Shown here: positions 34,466 through 41,320 of the stretch, piece by piece
Numbering within the stretch: position 1 is the first letter of the stretch
How the letters are laid out: every line of letters begins with the position of its first letter
The notes under the pieces: generated by a model
What the model was told of the DNA's origin: nothing
What the model saw: only the letters and a program-made list of their open reading frames with translations
The model's database searches: none
NCBI RefSeq assembly: GCF_014764445.1
Contig: NZ_CP061721.1
Coordinates: 4,154,001 to 4,218,000 of the forward strand
DNA from: Pseudarthrobacter sp. BIM B-2242
Lineage (GTDB): Bacteria; Actinomycetota; Actinomycetes; Actinomycetales; Micrococcaceae
DNA length: 64,000 nt
Direction: 5' to 3'
Translations under genes and position numbers: made by a program

Positions 34466-34846
34466 ATGACCAGCCTTCCCGCCTCCCCCGCCAGCGTCCG
34501 TCTCGACGCGTGGCTGTGGGCGATCCGCGCGTACAAAACCCGTTCCGCAGCCACGGCCGCGTGCCGGGCCGGGCACGTGCGGCTTAACGGCAGCCCTGCG
34601 AAGGCATCGGCCACGCTTGTCACCGGCGAGACCGTCACCATTCGCATGTCCGGCTTTGAACGCATCCTCGAGGTCCGCCGCCTGATCGCCAAACGCGTGG
34701 GGGCGGAGGCGGCATCGCACTGCTTCACCGACCACACCCCGCCCAGGCCCGTGGCGCCGGCACTGGGTCTCCCGCAGCGGGACCGTGGCGCGGGACGGCC
34801 CACCAAAAAGGACCGGCGGGAGATGGAACGGCTCAAAGGTTCTTAG
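34466..34846 (+). CDS. S4-domain RNA-binding protein (Hsp15-like)
   Basis: A 126-residue protein. The S4 domain spans about 9-70: VRLDAWLWAIRAYKTRSAAT, then CRAGHVRLNGSPAKASATLV. A basic C-terminal tail contains GRPTKKDRREMERLKGS. Hsp15 (HslR) relatives bind stalled 50S subunits carrying nascent chains, and a role in ribosome rescue is the likely one. ATG 34466 is chosen because VRLDAWLW must lie near the N-terminus. A TATACT -10-like hexamer at 34449-34454 would place transcription start within a few bases of the ATG, so the message may be nearly leaderless. Confidence 0.85.
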   Translation: MTSLPASPASVRLDAWLWAIRAYKTRSAATAACRAGHVRLNGSPAKASATLVTGETVTIRMSGFERILEVRRLIAKRVGAEAASHCFTDHTPPRPVAPALGLPQRDRGAGRPTKKDRREMERLKGS

Positions 34847-34853
34847 GCGAGGG

Positions 34854-35354
34854 CTAGTTTTTGGATTTCGCCTGCACAAGGTTCGCGAACGGTAGCTTGC
34901 CGTGGTCCGCAACGAAGGCTGCGTGATACGCGGCCTCGGCCTGGCTTACTTCCTCCGCGGGGAGTTCCTTCCACGCGAGGATCAGCTCGTCCGCGTGGGT
35001 CAGCTGCCAGATCAGCCGGCTGTCCCAATGGCCCGGTGGCAGGCCGCGCCCGAAGTCCAGGAACTCCTTGATCTGGATGCGGAGGCCGCGGTTGCCTTTG
35101 CTGCCTGGCCCCGCTTTGCCGATGTAGAGAATGTCAGCGCCGTCCACCCATTCAGTCCAGATAGCGTCCGCCGGCAGGGTGGGGATCTTCTTTTTGAAGA
35201 CCCCTGCGGTGCTTCTCTTGAGGAAGTGCGGCTCGAACTCGTTGGGCCGCAGGACGGCGAAAAGGCCGGGGCCCTGGGGAACCCTGATGATCTCCAGGCT
35301 GTCGAACGGCCTGAACCCAACAAAGCCGTCAGACTTGAGCGTTTTCCTGTTCAT
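34854..35354 (-). CDS. GIY-YIG-like protein of unknown function
   Basis: A 166-residue protein. GPGLFAVLRPNEF (about 28) followed by ADILYIGKAGPGSKGNRGLR (about 73) resembles the GIY...YIG core of GIY-YIG nucleases; Lys/Arg-rich residues follow YIG. A Glu in SQAEAAYHAAFVADHGKLPFAN (about 136) could be the catalytic acid. The match is by pattern only. It is convergent with the S4-domain gene, ending 7 bp from its stop. The neighbour on the other side (35481) diverges from it. Confidence 0.55.
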   Translation of the reverse strand: MNRKTLKSDGFVGFRPFDSLEIIRVPQGPGLFAVLRPNEFEPHFLKRSTAGVFKKKIPTLPADAIWTEWVDGADILYIGKAGPGSKGNRGLRIQIKEFLDFGRGLPPGHWDSRLIWQLTHADELILAWKELPAEEVSQAEAAYHAAFVADHGKLPFANLVQAKSKN

Positions 35355-35480
35355 CCTGACGACGTTACCCGGCCCCGCCCGGCGCGGGTGCAGGAATCAG
35401 CACTGCGCACCCAAACGTCCAAAAGCGTAGAGTGGGTTAAGACGCCTGATTCTGGACGCCGTGCTGCTGAGGGAGAGATC

Positions 35481-36098
35481 GTGACGATTGACTGGGACGA
35501 AAAAAAGGCCCTGCTACAGGAACCAAACATCGCGGCTGTAACGCAGCTCTGCGATGAACTCATGGAAAAGAAGCCAGGGTCCGTCGTCCCGTACATCGAC
35601 CCCGTGCATGACGAGGACGAATGCCGGATCGTCAGCCTCCATGTGAGCCCCGGCAAGGGCACTGAATCGGGGTTTGTCTCCCACTTCAACGATGACGAGG
35701 CAGCCCGCCGCGCCACCCAGATCTACGAACTCGCGGAACTCGATCCGCGGTACGTCATGCCGTGGAACGCCTACCCGTGGGTCCGCGATCCGGAACTGCC
35801 CTCGGCCCTGAACGTCCAGGAAAAAACCGATGGCCTGCGTCCGTTCCGGCAGTTCCTGAAAATCAACCGCCGCGTCTCCGCAGTCATTGCGCACGGCACG
35901 GATGCGTCCACGTTCCTCACCCTGTTCGAGAAGACCTACCACTCTTCACTGAAGAACAGCGGCATCAAGATCTATAAGGCCAGCGCGCTCGGCGGGCGGG
36001 CCTTTGCTGTTTCCGAAGCGAAACAGGAGGATCTGCTGGCCAAGAGCGTGGAAGTATACAAGGACGCCATGCAGCGGGCGGGCATCCAGCACCTTTAG
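35481..36098 (+). CDS. Conserved hypothetical protein, possibly uracil-DNA-glycosylase-like
   Basis: A 205-residue protein starting at GTG 35481 with GGGAGAG 3 nt upstream. There is no signal peptide or membrane segment. The arrangement MPWNAYPWVRDPELPS (about 93) followed by VSAVIAHGTDASTFLTLF (about 131) recalls uracil-DNA-glycosylase-fold proteins, where an N-x-YPW loop precedes a substrate-binding strand. A catalytic pair is not clearly conserved, so this is a weak structural suggestion. It is divergent from the GIY-YIG-like gene, sharing about 126 bp of upstream DNA. Confidence 0.55.
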   Translation: MTIDWDEKKALLQEPNIAAVTQLCDELMEKKPGSVVPYIDPVHDEDECRIVSLHVSPGKGTESGFVSHFNDDEAARRATQIYELAELDPRYVMPWNAYPWVRDPELPSALNVQEKTDGLRPFRQFLKINRRVSAVIAHGTDASTFLTLFEKTYHSSLKNSGIKIYKASALGGRAFAVSEAKQEDLLAKSVEVYKDAMQRAGIQHL

Positions 36099-36166
36099 TT
36101 CCCGGGAACGCACCGCGACGGGACTCCCCTCTGTGGCGCCGCCCGCCGCGGTGCTAGGTTGGGCGA

Positions 36167-37099
36167 ATGGACGTGCTCGACTGGCTTCTGGACTCCGATC
36201 CCGCGATCCGCTGGCAGGTCCTGCGCGACCTTACCGGGGCTCCGGCTGAAGAGATCCGGGCCGAGCGGAGCCGCATTGCCACTCATGGCTGGGGCGCCCG
36301 GCTGCTTCAGCTCCAGGGCCCCGACGGACAATGGGACGGCGGTACCTACTGGCCGGCGCAGGACGACGATCCGGACAGCCAGCCTTGGACCGCCACAACC
36401 TACAGCCTGCTGCTCCTGCGGGATTTCGGGCTGGACCCCGGCAGCAGGGAGGCCCGGCACGCGATCACCCTGGTGCGGGACAACAGCCGCTGGGAAGAAG
36501 GCAACCAGCCGTTCTTCGAGGGTGAAACCGAACCCTGCATCAACGGCATGACCGTGGCACTCGGGGCGTATTTCGGCGAAAACGTTGACTCCGTGGTGGA
36601 GAGGCTGTGCCGGGAACAGCTCGACGACGGGGGCTGGAACTGTGAGGCGGAAAGAGGATCCACCCGATCCTCTTTCCACACAACCATCTGTGTCCTGGAG
36701 GGCCTCCTGGAACACGACCGTTCCACCGGCGGGAACTCCCGGTCGCGGGACGTACGCCGCGCCGGAGAAGAATTCCTTCTGGACCGCAGCTTGCTGCGGC
36801 GAAAGTCCTCCGGCGAGCTGATCAGCCCCGACTGGCTGCAGTTCTCCTACCCCACCCGTTGGTTCTACGACGTGCTCCGCGGCCTGGACTACTTCCGCGC
36901 CACGGGATGCAGCCCGGACGAACGCCTGCGGGAAGCAGCGGAGGTGGTGCGGTCCAAGCAGCAGTCCGACGGCACCTGGCTGCTGGAGAACACCCATCCG
37001 GGCAAGGTCCACTTCGCCGTGGACGACGGCGACGGGCAACCAAGCCGGTGGAATACCCTCCGCGCCCTGCGTGTCCTCAAGTGGCACGACGGTTTGTGA
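36167..37099 (+). CDS. Squalene-cyclase/prenyltransferase-like alpha-alpha toroid protein
   Basis: A 310-residue protein with repeated QW-type motifs of the terpenoid-cyclase toroid: LQGPDGQWDGGTYW (about 49), CREQLDDGGWNCEAERGS (about 147) and SKQQSDGTWLLENTHPGK (about 262). The DxDD motif of true squalene-hopene cyclases is absent and the length is half of theirs, so it is not a cyclase as known. Proteins of this type in actinobacteria are uncharacterised. MDVLDWLLDSDPAIRWQVLRD at the start is typical. It lies 68 bp after the previous gene and converges on hipA. Confidence 0.75.
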   Translation: MDVLDWLLDSDPAIRWQVLRDLTGAPAEEIRAERSRIATHGWGARLLQLQGPDGQWDGGTYWPAQDDDPDSQPWTATTYSLLLLRDFGLDPGSREARHAITLVRDNSRWEEGNQPFFEGETEPCINGMTVALGAYFGENVDSVVERLCREQLDDGGWNCEAERGSTRSSFHTTICVLEGLLEHDRSTGGNSRSRDVRRAGEEFLLDRSLLRRKSSGELISPDWLQFSYPTRWFYDVLRGLDYFRATGCSPDERLREAAEVVRSKQQSDGTWLLENTHPGKVHFAVDDGDGQPSRWNTLRALRVLKWHDGL

Positions 37100-37113
37100 T
37101 GGCCCTCCCCCGT

Positions 37114-38367
37114 TCAGCCCTCCAGCAGCCTCCGGCGGTGTTTCAGTTCCTTGACCCAGGCCCTGGTGACCATGTCCGGAAAGGGTGAGCCGCCGCCGTC
37201 GTTCCTTCCCGCACTTGGCGCACTTGGCGCGGCGGCGAAGGCGGTACCGGCGTCCAGATCGGCGATCAGCGGGCCTGATGCCTTCAGGGCGAGCTCGATC
37301 ACCTGCGTGGCGGTGCGGTCCGTGAGCCCAAGGTCTTTGGCCCAGGCCAGGAAGTGCCGGCGCGAGATGCCGCTCCGCTTTCCGTTCAACGTCAACGCCA
37401 GGGTTTTGTCGCCGTAGACCACTGTGGAGGGAATGTCGTACACGGGGGCGATGGTCCACTCCCCGTGCGGCAGCTGGACCATGGAGACGTTTTTGGCATG
37501 CAGGTCCCCGTTGCCGCTTAGCCACGCGAATGCCCCCTGGATGGCGAGGTTGCGGAGCGCGGGGAGCGGTGCAGAACAGTGATCGGCCAGCGCCCGGCAC
37601 ACCGTCCCGTACCCCACGTTGTACTTGTCTGCCGGGTACAGCTTCAGCACTTGAGCGCCGTCCTCCACCGCCAGCCGCTGGACCTCGTTGGCCCCTCCGC
37701 CGGGAACGGGGATCCGGTCAAACCGCTCCACCAACAGCCCTGGCCGGCCCGCTACGTCCCGGATCACCTGCACAGGGCTCACGGGGATGCGCAGTTTGGC
37801 CGCATACCGGAACATCACCAGCTCGTTCTCCACCACGTGCGGGAACTCGGGCGCGTTGAGCTTGAGGATGTAGCGCTTGCCGGCCCTGGCCACGGGGAGC
37901 GAGATCATGCCGGCGGACAACTTGTCCTGCACGCCGGCGAGGGCCACGGGATCGATCAGGTCCGGGTCCCCCAGCAGCTGGTCGAAGTCCATGGGCAGCT
38001 TCGGGTCCAGTTCGACGGCGTGCTCGTCCGGGTCCAGCGGTTCGCCGTGACCCACGATCTGTACGTCGCCCACCGGGTTTCCGCCGGCGGCGATGAGCAG
38101 GGACAGGTCGTCGTCGGCGCTGGTCTTGATGGAGCGCCGCAGCGCATTGAGCCGGCGGCCCTCCGGCAGCAGCCCGGTGAAATACGGCGGCGCCGCACCT
38201 GCCGCTGAGAGCACCGGCTCGCTGGTGAGCGGCAGGGAACTGGCGACGGCGGGCCCCCCGCTTTGGAGGTAGGCCGGCAGGTAGCTGAATCGGGTGCCGC
38301 CGTCGTGCCGTTCCAGCCTCGCGGCCAGAACGCCCGCCTTGTAGATGTCGGCGACGCGGTGCTTCAT
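37114..38367 (-). CDS. hipA: HipA-family serine/threonine kinase toxin
   Basis: A 417-residue HipA-like kinase. The N-terminal region has YFTGLLPEGRRLNALRRS (about 62). The ATP-binding motif is VQDKLSAGMISLPVARAG with Lys in RYILKLN (about 167). The catalytic loop is WLSGNGDLHAKNVSMVQ (about 282; Asp of GDLHAKN) and the metal-binding Asp is in APVYDIPST (about 309). Family members phosphorylate a tRNA synthetase (GltX in E. coli) and cause dormancy. All key residues are present, so activity is plausible. The start overlaps the hipB stop by 4 bp. The C-terminal tail of about 35 residues is Gly/Ala-rich, then basic. Confidence 0.9.
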   Translation of the reverse strand: MKHRVADIYKAGVLAARLERHDGGTRFSYLPAYLQSGGPAVASSLPLTSEPVLSAAGAAPPYFTGLLPEGRRLNALRRSIKTSADDDLSLLIAAGGNPVGDVQIVGHGEPLDPDEHAVELDPKLPMDFDQLLGDPDLIDPVALAGVQDKLSAGMISLPVARAGKRYILKLNAPEFPHVVENELVMFRYAAKLRIPVSPVQVIRDVAGRPGLLVERFDRIPVPGGGANEVQRLAVEDGAQVLKLYPADKYNVGYGTVCRALADHCSAPLPALRNLAIQGAFAWLSGNGDLHAKNVSMVQLPHGEWTIAPVYDIPSTVVYGDKTLALTLNGKRSGISRRHFLAWAKDLGLTDRTATQVIELALKASGPLIADLDAGTAFAAAPSAPSAGRNDGGGSPFPDMVTRAWVKELKHRRRLLEG

Positions 38368-38642
38368 GGCTGTGTTTCTTTGACGCTGCCTGCGGCAGCC
38401 GCGGGGCTGCCGGGAGTGAGCACTGCCTGGCTGGTTCTGGTGGCGAGCCGGAGTTCGAGGCCCAAGGTCTCCAGGACCGCAGTCAGCGAATCCAGCTGCA
38501 CACTCGGCTTGCCCTGTTCAACGAACCGGACAAAGCGTTCGGAGACTCCGGCCATATCGGCAAGATCCCGCTGGGTGAGGCCCAGCTGCCCGCGCCGCGA
38601 GCGGACCTCAGCGGCCAGGAGGCCCGCGAGTTGATCAGCCAT
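38364..38642 (-). CDS. hipB: HipB-type antitoxin, XRE-family DNA-binding protein
   Basis: A 92-residue protein with a helix-turn-helix, LTQRDLADMAGVSERFVRFV (about 22-41), then EQGKPSVQLDSLTAVLETLG. The flexible C-terminal tail (about 65-92) is typical of HipB. It should neutralise HipA and repress its own operon. It is the first gene of the pair; ATG at 38642. Two matching palindromes lie 13 and 83 bp upstream. Confidence 0.9.
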   Translation of the reverse strand: MADQLAGLLAAEVRSRRGQLGLTQRDLADMAGVSERFVRFVEQGKPSVQLDSLTAVLETLGLELRLATRTSQAVLTPGSPAAAAGSVKETQP

Positions 38643-38654
38643 GACTCTCCCATA

Positions 38655-38740
38655 GGTACGATCGTGCCGTTTCTGTGCTCACCGAGAGTCTACGCCGATG
38701 GCGAATGAAGCAAAAGACTTAGAACGGTACGAACGTACCG
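38655..38740. promoter_or_regulatory. Two HipB operator-like palindromes
   Basis: GGTACGATCGTGCC (38655-38668) and CGGTACGAACGTACCG (38725-38740) share GGTACG-N2-CGTACC; the second is a palindrome apart from its central AA. Both lie upstream of hipB, about 70 bp apart. The far copy is also 159 bp before the divergent thermonuclease gene. Confidence 0.65.
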
Positions 38741-38898
38741 CTCAAGCATCGCTTTCACTGACAGCTTGCAACATCTTGAGCAAATCTTGACGATTCCTTG
38801 TCCCGCAGCGTCCAGCATGTTGGGAGGAAACTTTCAGGTTCAACCAACGTTGCCCGTAGCCTTCCACTCCGATCGCCTGTTTCAGAAAAGAGTTTTGA

Positions 38899-39984
38899 AT
38901 GAAGAAACTACTCGTCGCACCAGTCGCCGCGGCTGCGCTGGTGGCGGGCTCAGTGGTCGTCGCGTCTGCAGCGAATGCAGATTCCGGAACCGTGGTCCGG
39001 GTCATCGATGGTGACACCTTGGTGGTGTCGATAAATAACGGGGACCACACGATTCGGCTGCTCAATATAGACACCCCGGAGACGAAGGACCCCGCCCAGC
39101 CTGTCGAGTGCCTCGGCCCGCAGGCCACGGAATACTTGGAGGGCCTGCTGCCAAAAGGCACGCAGGTCAGGCTCGAGTTCGACGCCAAGCGCCACGACAA
39201 ATACGGCCGGACTCTCGCTGGGGTTTTTGCGCCTGACGGATCACTTGTCAACGCCAACATAGCCCGGGAAGGTCTGGGCATCCCCGTGCAGTTCGACGGC
39301 AACATTAAGTTCCTGCCGCCGGTCGAAGCGGCGTACGCGGAGGCCAGGGCGGCCAAGAGCGGACTCTTTTCCGATCAGGTCGACTGCACGATACCTGCCC
39401 GGCTTGCGCAGACGACAGAGGCGCTCGAGGCCGTGGCAACAGCCGAGCCCGCAGCCACGTCAGCTAATGCCGGCGCGGCTGCGGCAGCACTAGTCACGCA
39501 ACTGGCGGCCGCAAAGGCCCTCAGAGCAGTTATCGCCGCAGGCAAGGACGCCCAGAGGGCAATCTACTGGGCCGGCCTGACCGCCACCGTCACCGCGGCG
39601 TACCTTTCGACGCTGGATAGCAAGGTTTCAGCCGCAGAGAAGAAGCGGGACGAAACGGTGACGCTGCAAGGCACCCTCGCCGCAGCGGAGAAGAAGGCCC
39701 ACGAGGACCGCCTGGCCGCAGAAGCGCAGGCTGCAGCAGAAAAGAAAGCTGCAGAGGAACGTGCGGCGGCTGAAAAGAAGGCGGCGGACGACGCGGCAGC
39801 AGCTGAAGCGGCCCGTCAGGCCGAAGCCGAGCGCCTGCGCGGGCTGCCGGCACCCGCACCCTACATCCCGCCGGCACCTCAACCGTACATTCCGCCCGCT
39901 CCCGCCCCTTATGTACCACCGGCCACGAAGTACACGGGCCCGCGCTGCTACGCACCGGGCGGGAAGAGCTGGCGACCCTGTTAG
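38899..39984 (+). CDS. Secreted thermonuclease (SNase) with a coiled-coil and Pro-rich tail
   Basis: A 361-residue protein. A Sec signal peptide (about 1-27, ending SAANA) precedes a staphylococcal-nuclease domain: VVRVIDGDTLVVSI (about 32), IRLLNIDTPETKDP with the catalytic Arg (about 52), LEFDAKRHDKYGRTLAGVF (about 92, Glu/Arg region) and NANIAREGLG. An Ala-rich helix (about 180-210) and a Lys/Glu/Ala coiled coil (about 245-305, AAEKKAAEERAAAEKKAADD) follow. Then comes a PYIPPAPxP repeat (about 315-345) and a Cys-bracketed end, CYAPGGKSWRPC. The tail suggests cell-wall or surface attachment. It would degrade extracellular nucleic acids. It is divergent from hipBA. Confidence 0.87.
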   Translation: MKKLLVAPVAAAALVAGSVVVASAANADSGTVVRVIDGDTLVVSINNGDHTIRLLNIDTPETKDPAQPVECLGPQATEYLEGLLPKGTQVRLEFDAKRHDKYGRTLAGVFAPDGSLVNANIAREGLGIPVQFDGNIKFLPPVEAAYAEARAAKSGLFSDQVDCTIPARLAQTTEALEAVATAEPAATSANAGAAAAALVTQLAAAKALRAVIAAGKDAQRAIYWAGLTATVTAAYLSTLDSKVSAAEKKRDETVTLQGTLAAAEKKAHEDRLAAEAQAAAEKKAAEERAAAEKKAADDAAAAEAARQAEAERLRGLPAPAPYIPPAPQPYIPPAPAPYVPPATKYTGPRCYAPGGKSWRPC

Positions 39985-40183
39985 CGATAAGGGGATGGCA
40001 GCGGGTCACCAGTGCGTTGGGGGCCCGCTGTTTTCATCAGAGCCGGTGAGGAGCCGAAGGTGCCCACTTAGAATGCCGGCACGCGGCGGGCACCTCAGGG
40101 AATGAAAGCTCCTTGAGCTTTGGATGTCTTGTGGAGTGATAGGAAGTAGACACGCACTCATCAAACCCTAGGTGGAATATCCC

Positions 40184-41224
40184 GTGGAAAACGCGGAAGA
40201 GGAACTGGCCAACCGCGGCATCACAATCACGCAGGGCAGGTGGCTAAACACCGATTTCGCCGGATACAGAGACGCATCAGCCAGATCAGCCGTGGGGAGC
40301 GCGATCGTTAAAGTGCCGGCCATATCCGGCAAGGCGATCGCCTTTCTTGCAGCATTCGTGGCTTTTGTCTTCCTGGTCCCCTTTCTACTTTCCCCTTTAT
40401 TGGGATATGACGACGTTCCCATTCATATGTTGCGCTCCTTCGTGATGCTGATAGCGGCGCTTATGGTCTGGAGCGGGAGCCGGATATTCGTCATCCTCGG
40501 CGCTGCAGGATCCGCCCTGTTTGCGGTTGGCTCCCTGGCATCGTTGTTCGGCACGGGCGCCGGCGCCGGCGCCGGGGGCGTGATTGGGCTCGGCACTCTC
40601 GCTGCCGCATTTGCGGTGGCTTTGTTCGGAGCCCCGCTCTTTAGAAGAACTGAGGTTGCGGCTTCCAACAGCCAGTATGTCTACGGGACACAACCAACCG
40701 AATGGGGCCGCGGTTCCGGTGATTCGAGTCGCAGCGGCATATGGGTGATGGGCCTGCTTTTGAATAGGCTCGTCAGGATTCCCGGCATCTACGTATTCCA
40801 CGGGTTGAAGTCGCCCGGAGCCAAGAGGATCGGCGTGGAGCACGCGGTAACCCACGGAAACAGTGTCTATTTGATCGACTCATGGATTGACCTGCCCGCG
40901 CATTACAGCTGGCACCCGAACAGGAAAGGGCTCGCGGTCTCTTCCAAAGGCGATGACGGTCACCGGCACACCAAAATCGCTGATGCCGCAGACCACTACC
41001 GCTCAGCTCTGGGCCCCGGCGTCAACGTTGTCCCCATCATTGCCATCGCCTCCGGAGCAGCGACCATCGGACCCGAGAGATGGTCGCCACGCGGCGTCGG
41101 TCTCTTTACGGCTGATGAGATCCTGACGTTTATCGGAGATGGCGCAGTGGGAAGCCTGCCAGCGTTCCAAGACCGCCCTGAGGTTCGCGAAACCATCGCC
41201 TCCACAGTCGAAACCTACGGGTGA
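40184..41224 (+). CDS. Membrane protein with a C-terminal NERD-like domain
   Basis: About 346 residues from GTG 40184 (GGTGGA 8 nt upstream; GTG 40172 is an alternative). Three or four hydrophobic segments occupy about 48-140, including a Gly/Ala stretch coded by a GGCGCC triplicate near 40559. The cytoplasmic C-terminal part (about 200-330) has GIYVFHGLKSPGAKRIGVEH and NSVYLIDSW, reminiscent of the NERD (nuclease-related) fold, where a conserved E/D-x-K normally follows. Here the last motif reads IDSW, so catalysis is doubtful. No family is confidently recognised. It lies 200 bp after the thermonuclease gene in the same direction. Confidence 0.6.
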   Translation: MENAEEELANRGITITQGRWLNTDFAGYRDASARSAVGSAIVKVPAISGKAIAFLAAFVAFVFLVPFLLSPLLGYDDVPIHMLRSFVMLIAALMVWSGSRIFVILGAAGSALFAVGSLASLFGTGAGAGAGGVIGLGTLAAAFAVALFGAPLFRRTEVAASNSQYVYGTQPTEWGRGSGDSSRSGIWVMGLLLNRLVRIPGIYVFHGLKSPGAKRIGVEHAVTHGNSVYLIDSWIDLPAHYSWHPNRKGLAVSSKGDDGHRHTKIADAADHYRSALGPGVNVVPIIAIASGAATIGPERWSPRGVGLFTADEILTFIGDGAVGSLPAFQDRPEVRETIASTVETYG

Positions 41225-41320
41225 ACAACCGTCCCAGACCGTCCCCGGCCGGTGGCGCCGCACCCGATATGGCGAGACAATTAAGTCACAGGTAAGCAGA
41301 ATCTGAAGGAGCCAGCGAGC

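Noticed and set aside
40556..40576. GGCGCC triplicate as a regulatory repeat
   Set aside because: It lies in frame in a membrane protein gene and codes for a Gly/Ala stretch; simple GC repeats of this size are common in such genomes.
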